Below, piece by piece: positions 11,501-25,000 of a stretch of DNA of 64,000 nucleotides. The notes under the pieces are model-generated. The model was not told where the DNA came from, made no database searches, and saw only the letters and a program-made list of their open reading frames with translations. The DNA is from Marchantia polymorpha subsp. ruderalis (Eukaryota; Streptophyta; Marchantiopsida; Marchantiales; Marchantiaceae), in assembly GCA_037833965.1 (NCBI GenBank), contig AP031356.1:12980501-13044500 (forward strand), in the 5' to 3' direction. The first letter of the stretch is position 1. Every line of letters begins with the position of its first letter. A program made the position numbers and the translations under genes.

Positions 11501-13791
11501 CACCAGGTATATCAACGAAGCAATCTTCGGACTACAATCTTCCTAGCTTTGGATACATGGGCTCTCATGGCGACCCTTTTGGAGTTGAAGTTCAACAAAC
11601 AAGAATGTCTGAGAAGACCGTTGCATAACCCGCAGAATCACGTGATGGTCCAGTTCGTCGCTAACTTTGTGTTTGAGTCAACATGCTGTTGCCTTTTGAG
11701 CTGTTGCCAACCTTCAAGAAATGTTTGGTTTTTTCCAGAGACGAGGTCGAGCTGGAAGAGTTCGGGCTGGAGTTTGCTACCACCTATATCCGAAATTAGT
11801 GTACGATGAGATGCTGAAGTTTCAGTTGCCTGAAATTCTCCGAACTCCATTACAAGAGCTTTGCCTACAAATCAAGAGTTTAGGGCTTGGAAGCATAGGA
11901 AACTTCCTTTCAAAAGCCTTGCAACCACCAGAAGCCATGGCAGTTCAAAACGCCATTGATCTTCTTAAAACCATTGGGGCCTTGGACGATAAGGAAGATT
12001 TAACACCACTCGGTAAATTATTTTGATTGATCTTCCTCATGTTATAAACCGGTAACTAGCACAGACAGACTGGATCACCTAGCCATCTAGGGCAGTCAGG
12101 CTTCCTCTTACGACGCAACTAGTAGCTTTTCGAGTTACATCAACAGAGATACGCTCTCACTTACTAACCAGCGAATCACGTGAAATACTTAGAAGTTCGT
12201 GTACTGGATTTTTTTTTGAAGAAATGCCAGATTTGTCCACAGGATGCTGATGAGCAGTTGGTGCCTCTGTCTACAGGAAGTCATCTTGCGCAGTTACCCG
12301 TAGATCCGAAGGTAGGGAAGATGCTTCTGATGGGAGCTGTTTTTCAGTGTCTGGGCCCGGCACTTACCATCGCTGCAGCTCTGGCTCATCGCGATCCCTT
12401 TGTTCTTCCTATTGAGAGGAAGGAGGAAGCCGATGAATCCAGACGGCGTTTCGCTGGCGACACGCAGAGGTAATATTTATTCTCAAAACATCAGCTTGTT
12501 TTGGACGTACAGAGCTCCATTGTTCTTTAATAGCATTTATCTTGTTCAAAAGCTGTAACAACATGCATATCTTATCCCTTTACCGAAATTACTTTTCAGT
12601 GATCATGTAGCCCTTCTAAGAGCATACGACAGTTGGCAAGCTGCGAAGCGTGAAGGATGGGAGAAAAACTTTTGTTGGACGAACTATTTGTCACCTCCTA
12701 CTCTGCAAATGATGGAAGACATGCGCCGGCAGTTTGTGGATCTGATATCTGATATTGGATTTGTCGACAAGCGTCGACTTCAGGTTAGCGTTTCACCTCA
12801 TCGTTTGATGACGTGTCCGTCCCCAGCATTCATCTTTTTCTAACAGTTCTTGCTCTTGTGCAGGAGTACAATGTATACAGCGGTGATATGGAAATGGTGA
12901 AGGCAGTGCTTTGTGCGGGACTCTTTCCCAGTGTGGTCCAATGTAAGCAACGTGGTAAACGCACCGTTTTCTTCACCAAGGAAGACGGGAAAGTGGAACC
13001 TCATCCAGCGTCAGTCAATGCACGGGTCAACTACTTCCCAGAACCTTGGCTCGTCTACAGCGACAAAGTTAAAACGAGTGGAATCTACGTACGACAATCA
13101 ACCAATCTATCGGATTACGCGCTTCTCATGTTCGGAGGTAGCCTGAGTCCCAGTAAAGAGGGATTCGGAGTCGACATGCTCGATGGGTACTTGCAATTTC
13201 AAGCTCCGGCGAAAACCATCCAACTGGTGCAGGTAATTTACCATCCTAGACGGCAAACCAGTGGAGAACCGAGTGTAGATTCGATATCCTCTCTCTGTCC
13301 GTTCAATTTTAATTAGTCGTTGTAAGCAGCACTACGAAGAGACAGGTCTGAAGGTTCCATCACCCTGTCCTATTAGGGTCAGCGGCTTTCAAGTACCTTT
13401 ACCTGGCCTCTTACCATATTCTCTCTCTCTCTCTTTTGTTTTTCGAATTTCTTCGGCCTCTGGACATGATTCCACTGTCCGTAGATCATTTGCGGAGGTA
13501 CTAAGCAAGTGCTCCTGCATGCTCACTCTTGTGCCCGTTGGCTGGTAACAGGATCTGCGCTACGAGCTAGACCTGTTGCTGGAGCGCAAGGTCAAGGAAC
13601 CGCAGTTTGACATTCACAAGGAGGGCAAAGGAGTCGTAAACGCGGTTTTGGAGCTTCTGCATAGTGGCCAGCGCAAGTCTTATTCTTCTCCATCTTCGGC
13701 CTGGGGACCCGATGACGGCGATCGGGCTCAAGGATCTTCCTCCTCTTCTTCCCGACCGTACCATGGCACCGGCTTCAACTCCAGGCGTTAG
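5534..13791 (+). CDS. DExH-box (DEAH/RHA) ATP-dependent RNA helicase, DExH1/DHX36-like, 16 exons
   Basis: Exons: 5534-5704, 5802-5959, 6085-6190, 6294-6542, 6957-7052, 8885-9160, 9424-9627, 9838-9993, 10225-10317, 10574-10791, 11347-11506, 11739-12012, 12277-12469, 12600-12783, 12864-13232, 13552-13791. All have GT-AG borders and consistent phase, giving 1,048 aa. The N-terminus is a Gly/Arg-rich RGG-like tract (residues 4-38), as in plant DExH1. Visible motifs: Walker [10 protein letters not shown] (266-274), motif II DEIH (367-370), SAT (399-401) and motif [10 protein letters not shown] (629-636). HA2 and OB-fold regions follow, then a Ser-rich tail. DEIH in place of DEAH is normal for the DHX36 branch. 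The family unwinds RNA, and in animals also G-quadruplexes, in nucleus and cytoplasm. The start at 5534 was chosen because GPNSQGRG directly after it matches plant DExH1; the ATG at 5405 adds only unconserved sequence. Every key motif is intact, so the gene looks functional. Confidence 0.95.
7053..8884 (+). other. large intron 5 of the helicase gene
   Basis: This 1.8-kb intron separates the segment ending AVANNQ from the Walker A exon. It is several times longer than the other introns of the gene. Its small open frames carry no recognisable domain and no element ends were found. It could be an older insertion too decayed to read. Confidence 0.8.
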
Positions 13792-16700
13792 GCGTAGCAA
13801 ATTTTGATACCCCCCATTATCATAAAGCCAGAGGCCGGTGCAGTATCGAACATGAGCCATTCTCAAGTTCGTGCACGGTCCAGTATTGCATTTCTTCTCG
13901 ACCTTTTGGGCGCGGACAAGTTTCTAGAATTTTCGCGTGTTTGTTGGTGAGCGGGGCGGACGCAGACGGAGGTTGTCGGAATCAGCGCACAGAAGGAGAG
14001 AGGACATGTCCAGCCACCAGCCGGAGGAACGACCGAATACACTGCAGGAGAGGGGATATTCGAGTAGCCCGACGAGGAGCCTCGGAGATCGCCCGTTGAC
14101 TTGCGAACCTGTTCTGTGTCACGAATATGTGGCTTACCGGGCGAGAACGAGATCTTAGCGCGGTCCTCAAGTGCGTCATGATTTCTACGTGCCTACGAGT
14201 ACCTCGAAGTAGGATCACTTTTTCCAAAAGCCTTGGAATGTGGAGGCTCTCGTGTGGACTAGCGGTTGAACAGTCGGTCCCAAGGACCATTTCGGTTCCC
14301 TCCATTCAAATGTTGCCTTCAGTAATATATAATCGTCAGATGTTGGACATAGTCCACCGTTCGCATGGTCTTTCGAATTATCGCTCATTGGCTCATTTCC
14401 GTGTGTGGCATGGAACTGAATGTCCGTCCGGATCGAGTCTGGCCGAAATCTTACAAGCGAATTGTTCGAAGGTGCCTCAGTCCTCGCCCGATGTGCAGAT
14501 GGACTACAGGATCGGACTTCTCGTCATGCTCGAGTGGCAGCCCTTCATCGTCAACGCAGCAGTGACTTACCCGGCACGTCTACGGGCGTCGAGGACACTA
14601 TCTCGGGGCCCATAGCCTGAAGATGATGGAGACTCGATCTTCGCATGACACACAGCCTCCTTTTGATCTCACAAAAGCTGCACAGTTACGTGTCGACGAC
14701 CGAAACCGCGTTCGGTTGACTTCCGGTCCGAGGAGGACATTGTCCTGCTCCCGTTGGTTGGTTGCCACGTCTCGGAGGCCAGGAGATCCTCCTGGCCCTG
14801 ATTGTTGGCTTGTGGCGCCCCTGTGCATGCCTCGTATCGAGAGACCAAGAGATCATTCGGCACTCGCATTCGCACGCAAGGGGCCGGCAAGTCTCATTGC
14901 CAGGACTTAACTGCGTCCTCTGAAGGCGCATGAATCTAAACGCCACATAACGCTGTCGATACATGGATTTGTTCCATGAACGTATGGTAGGAAAACAGAA
15001 GGGATTTTCCGAAAAAAAATTAAACGAACTTGTAGAGTCTCGTTCGGTTTTTCACTTTATAGTCGGAAAACATCAACTTTTGGGATTAGAGATACTGTTC
15101 AATTTACATACTCAGGGGCTCGAAATATGAAATCTGTGAGGCTCACAAGTTTGTGAATCTAATGATTGTTGTGTTGTAATTTAACGTAAAGTTTCTCTCT
15201 CACTCATTCATGCTCATTCGATGGGACCATTTACAAAAAAGAAAAGAAAAAAGGTGACCCGATTCTCACTAAGAGTGTGAATATCATCTAGGTGGTAAAT
15301 GTGAATAAACATTTGAAAATGGAGACAACATTAAACAACAAATTTTAACAGAAAATATTCTGCACGTGCATGTAAATAATAATAAGCCAAAACAGGGTAA
15401 TGAAACTTGGATAACGATAGGGTGAAAACTCCGCGAAGTTTGATCTATTCAGACTGGAAAAAGAGGTAAGATTCGAAAACACGCCTTCTCAACTTCGGTA
15501 GAATCGGTAGGAATCGATTACAAATGACAAAAATCAAAGCCATAGCTTCCAGATTAACTCGCCTCATCAACTGGAAATCTGCATTGCGAATATGGTGATC
15601 TATGAACAACTCGAGCCTCGCCGACTGTGCCAAAGTTTCGATCCCGAGCCAGCAGGTCCGAGAGACCTTCTAAACGGGTGAGAAGTTTCACATCAAGAGG
15701 TCATTAATGCATTAGACTCGAAAGGCATCGGAGGAATTGAATATGTGAGCACGAAGACAGGAAAGTAAGAAGAGAAAGCAGAAGATGGGACAGTTCGAGA
15801 ACAAAAGTGAGACTGTGGCTTGCACGGGCGAGAGATTACATGAAGTGACATCAGTTGTGTCGTGTTTCTCCCGAGCAGCCGAAGGACCACACACCACGTT
15901 CCCTGGTCAATCCCTCTCAACATCAAGCCACGCTCTTTTCATGCAAACGGACGGAGGGAGGCAGGTGAATCGATGTGTCCAAGAAGCTTGCTGCTGTCCC
16001 CACCGAGGCCCCATCCAATCGCATCAGACTGAACACACCGCGCTCACCATGACTTTCTGCCACACTTTGTGGATATTGCCAGCTTCGTCATGAGTGAGTC
16101 TCGCCATCTCCAAGCTGCATGGAAGAGAACAATCTCTTTCTACGAGCGTGCCAGTGCAGCAGCACGAGGGGGAAATGTCCACTTGTTAGAAAGCTGCATC
16201 CCTTTCGGGGCTGTACGGTCGAGGTGGGTTCTCACGGACTGACACAAATGTGGATGAAGCACAATGCGATGTGCATTCGAACCCTACGAGGGAGCAAACT
16301 TTTTAGTCCGGGTCCTGTTTTGGCAGCCAGACCTTCGTGGACGTCTACATGTTAGAGCTGAAAGTGGTCGCTGGACAAGAAGAACAGACCAGCCCCGACG
16401 AGAGAATGTACCTTGGCTCGGACTGTGCGGCCCTACCAATCGTAGTACATCAGATCCAATGAGCTGAGCACTGCCATTGTGTATGTGAAAGCGACCTGTC
16501 CAGCATTAATAATAACAGAAGGAAGCAAAAAGAGAAGCGGTTTTTCTCCGCTTGGTCACGTCAGCCCAAGCACATTGTACAGCTACAACATACAACGGCA
16601 TTTAGTGCAATTATTCAAGTGTCTGACATGAGCAGAGAATAATTCTATGCAGCCCAGAATAAACGAGGATTACTTTTAAGTTACAGAATCGGGTTAATTC

Positions 16701-18474
16701 TGGAATGAATGTGTGGCCCTTTCTTTTCAAGAAGCTGGTTCCCAAAGTGAATAAAAGTGGGATTATAATACATTTCTCTTGTCAGAAGTCGAAAGTTCAG
16801 GAAAAGAAATATCGTAGTTTTGAATATAAAACACCTCCCACATCAAAGCTATAGCTAGAATCTACGACCAAGTGCACGTGTGATGGTTGCCTGTCTCAGT
16901 TGGAACGTCATGGTCATGGACATTGAAGTACATTCAGCTATGTACTTCGAGGATCTTTGCAGCGACTGCAGTAGATTCTCACTTGTTATCGATAAGGCGA
17001 TGACGGTTACGCCTGCCAGTTGCTTGGAGAACACTGAACATATTAACGTACACTGTAAGAGCGAGTTGTCTCCACCTGAACGGCGATTGCTTCCGCTTGA
17101 AGGCAACAACTCTGATGAGCTGATGCGAAGCTCGAGTTTCCAAGCTCGAGTTTAATTAGAGCTGAATGGGGTTTTGCCCGTCTGACCGACCGCCAGGAAG
17201 TAATCAACTACAGGCGGGAAAGTAGCGACTTGCAGTATCATCAACTGAAAGGTTCACTTCTCTATCCATCAGTAGAGAAATTTAGGCCGCGAGGAAAGCG
17301 TCGAATCTCGGTTCAATGAGAAACATAAATCAAAGTCCGCCCATCTTCTGAGCTACATGACATGCGAGACATTCGACGGAACAGCAAGGGTAGAGCTTAC
17401 TCTCCCTTTGCAATCGGATCAAAGAAAACGCAAGAAGACAATGCGGGATGTATGCACTCTCCTTGTACCGGTCCACATGATGACAGATGGGACTCACAGC
17501 TTTGATACGAACAGGCGCAATGGTACAAGTTTGGGTTAAAACTACCCTGTACGAATCAATCAAGTCCCAGAGGAGTGACAATTACATCATGAAAACGTGT
17601 TGATTCGCTCTACTACGCAAGCGAAACCGCATCCACAAACCATGATGAGTGCTGCAGAAGATTCATTTTGTAACGGTCGTCATGCACGTGTCTAAATTTA
17701 AGAGTATTCTCACGTGAAGTCTGAAGCTTTGGACGATAGTCCCCGATCTGGAATCAGCTGGAACTGCAAAGCTTTTGAAGTTAGAACGATTATTACATGC
17801 AAAATTGGACCTCCGTCAAAGCATAGCGAAGGTCCAGAGCTTCGATCCCACAAGTGCGGCAAGATTCAATCCAACAACCTCTCCATCAGTATTGATCAGT
17901 GATTCGGCAAGATCACCGGATGCTCTGAACCACATGTATGCACTGGCACATCCAGAATTGAGCCATAACTACCAAAAAGCAAGATTGTGGATACATCTGA
18001 TTGCAATACACCTGTTTACAAAGCAATACTTCTGAGAATTGACGGCGCATAAAAGCTAGCCGCCATTCGGTAAGCTCGTCTAGGGAATGATTTTCGGAGT
18101 TACAATTTCCAATGTACATATGTGGTCCTAAACCACAAGAGAGTAATTCGACTACATGTTGCGCAGTACCAAGCCCTCACTAAAGAATATCGGTTCGTAA
18201 CGACTCTTAAACTGAATGAGGGACGAAGGTGCTCGCAATAGTTCCATGCGTCTGGAAGATCACGTACTAGTGTAATACGTTTACTTTTACAACCATTCGA
18301 AGCTGATTGTTGAGTTGTGTTCGACTAATATCTGCCATGGAGTCCTCACAAACACGGAACGAGGGTGTAAGAATCAAACGAGTCTACAAGGACTCGAGCC
18401 ATGTGACAGTAATCATTTCTTCGAGTGTTGAGCGTGCTGGAGAGAATGTCTGATATGGGGAGAGTGTACCAGAT
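13792..18474. other. intergenic region between helicase and calmodulin-like gene
   Basis: The 3' ends of the two convergent genes face this interval. Open frames up to 162 codons (14127-14615) occur in the balanced-GC part around 14.0-14.9 kb, but several frames overlap on both strands and none shows a known motif or splice pattern. From about 15 kb it is mixed-composition DNA. No RNA gene or complete element was identified. Confidence 0.5.
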
Positions 18475-19176
18475 TCACAATTGAGAGAGTGCATTGGAGT
18501 TCATCATCTTCTTGAATTCTTTGAAATCTACTTGGCCGTTACCATCTGCATCAACGCTTTCGATCATCTTTTGGCATTTCTTCAGACTGTTACCCTCTGG
18601 CATCCCCAGGTTGACCAAGACCTTCTGCAATTCTTGAGCGGTGATGTATCCGTCTTGGTCTTTATCAAAAATTTGGAAGGCGTCGAGGAGGCTGTCATCC
18701 TCGTCCTCAGGTGCCTCGTCCTTCTCAGGCGCCACACCAGTTATTTGCTGGTACAAGGAGTAGAATTCATCAAAATCCACAGTACCATCCTCATTGTCAT
18801 CTACTGTTTTGACCATGGCCTGAAGATCTTCCTCGGACATCTCGAAGCCAAGCTTCTCCATGAAATGCTTCAGCTCATCGCTGCAAATGACCCCGTCCTT
18901 GTTTTCGTCCAATTTCTCAAACACTCTTCTCATCTCGGCCTCGTCAGGGACTTGCTTCGGAGGTGTGACTTCCTGCGAGCCCGTCATCTCCGCACTGCTT
19001 TTGTCGCCATTCAAGTCCACAGCGGCAAGTGAGTTGGAGATTTCTACGTCCTCGACGGCCGGGGTCGCTGCAGGGGGCGCTGTCTGGGGCGCTGTCTCAT
19101 TGGCACCAGTACTTTTGGACACAATAGATTGATAATACCACCTCCGGTCGAATAAATTGAAAGGAAATTTACTCAT
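18475..19176 (-). CDS. calmodulin-like protein with four EF-hands (CML)
   Basis: A single exon encodes 233 aa. After a hydrophobic/aromatic N-terminus (FPFNLFDRRWYYQ) and an Ala/Pro/Thr-rich linker to about residue 80, there are four canonical EF-hand loops: DENKDGVICSDE (90-101), DDNEDGTVDFDE (126-137), DKDQDGYITAQE (171-182) and DADGNGQVDFKE (209-220). All have Asp at position 1 and Glu at position 12, so four calcium ions could bind. The acidic linker between hands 2 and 3 (about 150-161) is longer than in calmodulin. The layout resembles plant CML3/CML5-type proteins, whose N-terminal extension can direct membrane association; that is inference here. The Met at 19176 was chosen as the second of two adjacent Met codons; 19179 or 19188 are equally possible, and an open frame reaches 19278. 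It acts as a calcium sensor, with unknown target. Confidence 0.9.
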   Translation of the reverse strand: MSKFPFNLFDRRWYYQSIVSKSTGANETAPQTAPPAATPAVEDVEISNSLAAVDLNGDKSSAEMTGSQEVTPPKQVPDEAEMRRVFEKLDENKDGVICSDELKHFMEKLGFEMSEEDLQAMVKTVDDNEDGTVDFDEFYSLYQQITGVAPEKDEAPEDEDDSLLDAFQIFDKDQDGYITAQELQKVLVNLGMPEGNSLKKCQKMIESVDADGNGQVDFKEFKKMMNSNALSQL

Positions 19177-19730
19177 CATACCCTCCATGCTCGCACGCAG
19201 CAGACACTGGCTTTCGTGCCCGAGCAGGCACAGCGAGACAGAATGATCCCCTGCACCCGAAGAAATAGAGCCCGTCACGAGGAAAAGGCGTCACGAACAC
19301 TCACTTCCGAGCAATTGGCGCGAGCAGCTACGGGTCCGAACTCGAGCATTCTCCGAACGAGCTGTGAGCAAGTCTCTCGCCGAAGGAATGTCGGACAGGA
19401 CAGTGCACCAGAAACATAATTCTGCGCGAGAGGAACCGCAATTCTGCGCCAGATTCTCGGCCCGAGCGCGATGTCGACGAGTTCGGCAGAAAATCAAGAA
19501 GAAGCTCGTCCCGGCCTCGCCAGGCGCGGAGGACGACAACGGGCCACCCGACGCGATGGATGATGGAGCGTCTGAGCAACGGGCATGCGTCGCGCGGCTG
19601 CTGCTGCTGCTGCGGCGAGAGGGCGAGGGCGAGGAAAATCTAAATAGGCGACGAGGCGAGGCGCGCGGCCCTACGACAACTTGCTAGCTCAGCTCGACAG
19701 CCACTGACCCGCGGCTTTCGAAACTCACCG
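19177..19730 (-). promoter_or_regulatory. GC-rich leader of the calmodulin-like gene with upstream ORFs
   Basis: If transcription starts about 30 bases below the TATA box near 19.76 kb, the leader is some 550 bases long. It has two overlapping upstream ORFs on the minus strand starting at 19579 (83 codons) and 19539 (82 codons), and a short CTG-type repeat near 19600. A leader intron is possible and would remove some of this. Confidence 0.4.
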
Positions 19731-19758
19731 CCACTTTGGCCGCCCGTTGCCCGTCTCG

Positions 19759-19766
19759 TATATATA
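19759..19766 (-). promoter_or_regulatory. TATA box of the calmodulin-like gene
   Basis: TATATATA lies in an otherwise very GC-rich stretch upstream of the calmodulin-like gene, reading CTATATATACG on the minus strand. Composition and position fit a core promoter for the minus-strand gene. Confidence 0.55.
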
Positions 19767-19769
19767 GAC

Positions 19770-22080
19770 GCGGCAGCGCCGAAAGCTTAAAGGCCACCAC
19801 CGGCCCTGCAGCGGTCCTTTTCGGACGCGTCAAAGCCCAACCGATCCCGATCCGCTTCGATGGGACGGACGGGATCGGGCCGGGCCTCCCGCGGCCCTCC
19901 CGCTCCTCGCTCCTCGCTCCGCTCGCTTCCTGTACGGGCGTGGTACGCTGCCGCTGTACCGTTGCGCTAGCGCCTAGGCCTGCAAACACGGAGCGCAGCG
20001 TGAGAACCCGGTGGAAGCCGCGTGAATGAACGGACCCGTCGCCTCTCCCGCCCGTCCACGTCGCAGCCGTCGTCGCCTCCGTCGTCGTCTGGCCGACGGC
20101 TCCTACATGGCACTGTGCTCCGCGCCTGCTTTGGACGGAACAAAGTCTGCCCAGTCGGCCCCGGGGCAGGTTAGACTACTAAGGTTGAGTTAGCGGCCTT
20201 CGGTAGTAGATTAAAGTTCCGTAGAATGCGTGTCTTCTTACAAACGTCACTGTCTTTTGACGCATTTTGACACATGGAATGAGGACAGGGGGACGCATGG
20301 GATGCAAATGCCAAAGGAAACCTTTGGCTGCGTATAATAGAGATATTTTTCATATATATTATATATTATAATATGATATAACTTGAGATATCGAGTAGAT
20401 GGTTTTCGGATGATTTTTTTTTCTGAAGCGATTAGCAATTAGCAAATAATGTGCAAGATTGGATATTCGGACTAGCCCCATGTTACCCTTACGGCTCGAT
20501 GGGATCTTCCCATTTTTTGCCATATTTCTGGGCACCCGTTTAGGGTCTCTGATCTGACTTCCTACTGCCCGAAAATTACAGTTTCTTATTCGGTTTCTTC
20601 AAGAGCGGCAAGAACCGGTCGGCTGGTGGCTGGAGTCGGTTTCCTGAGACTGGTCTACCGGGATTTCAACAAAAGTCGACCGCACTTTATTCAGAAACGC
20701 GCTTTTCAGCGACCGGCCAACCCCGGTCAGACGCAAGCCCCATTCGGATCCTGGAACGCCGGTCAAGAGCCAAGAACTCCACTCCGTGAATGGAACTCCA
20801 GGCTCTGTTTCAATGTTTACATTACTTGTTTAATAATTCCAAAATAAATAAACTCTAGAGCGGATCGCTTGGCTGCGGTCGAACAACTAGTTTCCAGTTC
20901 CCAAGGCATTAGACCTGAATGTTCATCTGACTGCTTAATTTGCTGCGGACATAACCTTTGGAGTAGAGTCAGTTAGGGAGGACTCGGGTTTACAGTACAG
21001 GACTGACAAATGCGAGCAGCCGACAAAAATGATTGGAAAATGTCGAAGGAGTTGTGATATCGTTGCACAATCATGAGCGAAGACGGCCGAACGAACCGAG
21101 GGAGACAGAGGCTGAATGGGGCTCCAAGCTCCTTGGGACATCGCCTTAATTTGGACAAGACGACAAGCGCCGGGGAGCGTTCATGCTCCAGTCCCAGCAC
21201 CGGGAGAATCTTGGGTGGGGGAAATTAAACTGCTGCATGGCCGGGAAGAGTGTTGACTCACAGGAGCGATGGCGCAACGTTCCTCGTCTGGCCATGCTCG
21301 CTCGCTCGCGACCTCGTTCGAAGATCCCGATCGTGCACAAGCTCCGCGGCAGCAGCCGCTCGATCCGGTCCGCGAGTCCTCTGTGAGGAATTCCGTGCTT
21401 CTAGATTCGCAGGGTCGCTCGTAGGCCGACTCCGAGAACGAGCCGAAGGTCGACGACGACTTGCGAGAGCGAGCGAGAGAGCGACTCTCGAGTGAGGGAG
21501 GACCGACGACGCACGAGCTCCTCGAGGCAAGAGACGATGGCGCGCGGCTTGACGTCCGATGCTCCTGACGTTGAAGCCTGAGGGAGCGACGAAGAACAAG
21601 GAGGATGAAGAAGGAAGAATCGGAACGCGAACAGGTTCGCTGATCCGAGGGAATGTCCGCCGCCATGTCAGGAGGACTCGGTAGGGCAGCGCTGCCGAAA
21701 GTTGCGAAACTCTTTCTGCGCCGAAAGACCTGGACACCCGAATTCCTCGCCATCAAATTTAGCCCATTGCGGTCCAAACGCGACGCGTTTTCTCGTGCAG
21801 TAAGTAATGCAGCGCGACGACCTGCCGCCACGGACTACGTCATGCCGGCCGTTCTACGATATCGAACCTCGTCTCGTTGTCTATCCAACGGGACTTGCTT
21901 CCGTACGTTCGGATAGTGTGATGTGCGAATCGCAGATTTTCTGAACTTTAAGTTCCTGTTGGCGTTCTTGTCCGGAGCATGCTGCAGGCCACTAGTGAGC
22001 GCCTTCTTGAGTGCAGCGAACATAACTTCAAGGCCTCGACATATCGATCCTAACAAAAGCGCGTTCATGTCTTCCGCTCG
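19770..22080. other. GC-rich intergenic stretch with two GC peaks
   Basis: GC peaks at 19.8-20.1 kb and 21.2-21.85 kb flank an AT-rich spacer near 20.35 kb. The second peak is open in several frames on both strands (up to 216 codons on minus, 21181-21831), all Ser/Arg-rich with no domain. That is what GC-rich DNA gives by chance. It could be an unrecognised promoter or first exon. Confidence 0.45.
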
Positions 22081-25000
22081 AATCTTTTAACGTAAACAAA
22101 TCGACCAACGAGATTTATTTTTTATTGTAAAGTATGAGTGTCTGTTGCCCTGCTATAAACGTCTTCACATTCAACTCCGGAGATTCGGATGCTCGACACT
22201 TCTTTATTAAAAGAAGTCAACAACGAACAAAGTGAGTGAACTGCGACTACTACAGTAAGTTGAACTTGAATAAATCAAATGATTTTCAGTTGTGATAGAT
22301 AAGTCAAAAGATTCAATAAGAACTTGTATGATCTGCTGTTGATGGATATCTCCGTGATATGAAGCTCTTTACTTTTTCTTTAAAACGTAATCAAAAGGCT
22401 GCCTCCATAATTTTAAATGTTTCATGTCAAGCAGTATTGCAAGAGATAAAGGCAACCGTGATAGTTTTATTTCGGGAAGAAGATGAAACATAGGTGGCTA
22501 AGATTTTGTCCAACCATAAAGTTTCACCTAAGACTGATCCATGCATCTTTATCGGCCGCATGTGGTGGTACTGTTTTGTCTGCTCGCGGTACTCAATTGC
22601 CTAGTTGCTCATTAGGATGGTAAAGGTTAGTCAAAATCAAGGTGAAGTTTTTCATATGATTTATCATTGTTAAGTCATGTCTATATATTGTCCAGATGGA
22701 TATGTTACTTTTGCATATCATTTGCATTTCTCTATAACATATCATGTCTCATAATTGACATTGCTCATGATCTTCACTTATGAACTGGAAGAAAATCATC
22801 TCCTTGAGTTTCTAAGCTTGGAATATTATGAAATTATGGAGAGTAAATTAATCGTGTATCGTTGAGAGAAGTTAGGTACTTATAATGACATGAAGGATAT
22901 GATGTTGGTCAATGTGGATACGCAGGAAAGGGGTATTGGGATCACTTTTTTTTAGTAGGTAGGCTATCATTTGGAGTCTATTTGCGGGTATCATGTTACA
23001 TCATGATTCTACGTGTGACATGACCCGTATGATCTAAGCAAGCGAGATCCTCAAGTGTGTCCAAAGATGTCATCTTTAGCTTTGGACTTACATGATATTT
23101 ATGAAAGGAGACTTTGATGTGTATGTGAAGAATGTGAGATAAGTTACTACATGTGGCAAGTATTTATCAATCTGTTTATTTTGAAGCTTATTTCAGACCG
23201 TGTTTTCTCATTCATAAATTCTAAATAATCGCTGAAAATTATTTTTGTTTGAAAATCAAACATGTCATAAGTGTAGATGCTCAATTTAAATGAGATTGAC
23301 AATCAAGGTATATAGGCTGAATATAACATGACTTACTACTCCTTGTGATGCTCTTGAGTTCTAAACTCATGTTATGCGTTGGGGTGAATCCCAATATGGT
23401 TCGATGGTGTATTCGAATACTGTTTGTTATATGATTTGGATTCCCTTTGATTAAATTGAATCAGGTACTTCATGCAATAACGGCACACATTTCTAAGTTT
23501 AACGTGCCGATTTTTGGAGCACGCCGGACGTCATACGAAGTGTTAAGAACTAACATCGTTGCACTCTTGCGGTAAATCATTGCAGCGTCATAAACTCACG
23601 CCCCCTTGTCTTGGTGCATGTGTCCATGCTCAAATGGTCCGCATCATCGTGGTTGGAGTCGATGAACGAGCACGCGGTTAGCTCACATGCATAACCTGTG
23701 TCACCATCTAGTCCACGGTACTGGGACTGTGAGTTTCTCGCGTGTCAATTAAAAATATTGAATGCTAACTCTAACTGCGGGAGGACATGGGAAGGCTCCC
23801 ATTGCCAAATCACTATAAATCCCATGTGGTGTGACGTAGGTAAAAGCAAGTAGGACAACCACAAGGATGGGAACTTAATAGTGAAAAAGAGGGACGTGGG
23901 CAAGTAATTAGAAAATTGTGGTAATATCACGTCGATTGCAATCAGTACTGACCACCATGGAAATACACCATATAGAATCAAAATATAAAATATGGAATGT
24001 AATGTCTAACACACGAAACTATTCAGATCAAGTAGTGCCATATGAAACGAAAAGTGCATATACGGCTCTGTGCATCATATAGAAAAAAGTGTCCCATTGT
24101 ATATAGGATCTCAAAACCCTGTGAAATTACCTTCATGCTATATAAAAATATGCACTACACTACTCATTATTTATTTGAAAAAGAAAGAAATGTATAAAAA
24201 ATCTTTTCTACATAAAACGTTTCTCACAAACAACACACTTGATAAAAGCTATCTACGAATCTAACATTATAATGACAAAGATATCATCTATATTCATAAT
24301 CTTCCACTTCATTGTTGCAGTTCCACTATTCACTGATCAAGATGATGTCAAAACAAGTTCTCCAATACTAACATAGAGATTCATCAAAACATTAATCAAC
24401 TTCAAGTCATCTCAAAATTATTGTGACAAAACAAACATCACATCTATAATAAAGACATTGATGTCAATCTTTTAATTTTCAATTATCATCCACATGAAGT
24501 ACATATTCCACAACTTTTTTGTGTAGACACAGTGAGGCAAAGTTAATACATCATACTAGCAATCCAAGAATGTGTAAGTCATTTCTGAATCATATGTTAG
24601 AAGTTCTTGAAGATACAACGCAAACAAAAAGCACAAAATCAAAATAAGAAGTTGAACGATTTAGCTGAAAGCATAAATAAAGGCCGTCACATACGGGAAA
24701 AAACCATTGTTGTTGCACATATATTCATCATAGATCTTCTTCTTGTCTCGGTCTAGCAGTTCTCAAAGCTTGTTTTCTTAGATTGAAGAGAACGTACATG
24801 ACTTTTTTGAAAAAGGATATTTATATTCTGCAACATTGTCTCTTTATGCAGAAGTGTTTAGGAAGGTAGACGAGCGGAGATGAAAGAGTGTGAGTGAGAC
24901 AATTCTCCATTGCCCAAGCTATGATGAAAAGACCTGATTAATGTGTTTAGGTATTTTAAACACATTCTTCAAGCTATTAATCAGGTGTTTTTAGGTATTT

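Noticed and set aside
14127-14615. 162-codon plus ORF downstream of the helicase
   Set aside because: Overlapping frames of similar length occur on both strands, and no motif or splice context supports any of them.
21181-21831. 216-codon minus ORF, Ser/Arg-rich
   Set aside because: It lies in a GC-rich block open in several frames on both strands, with no domain, splice pattern or conserved motif.
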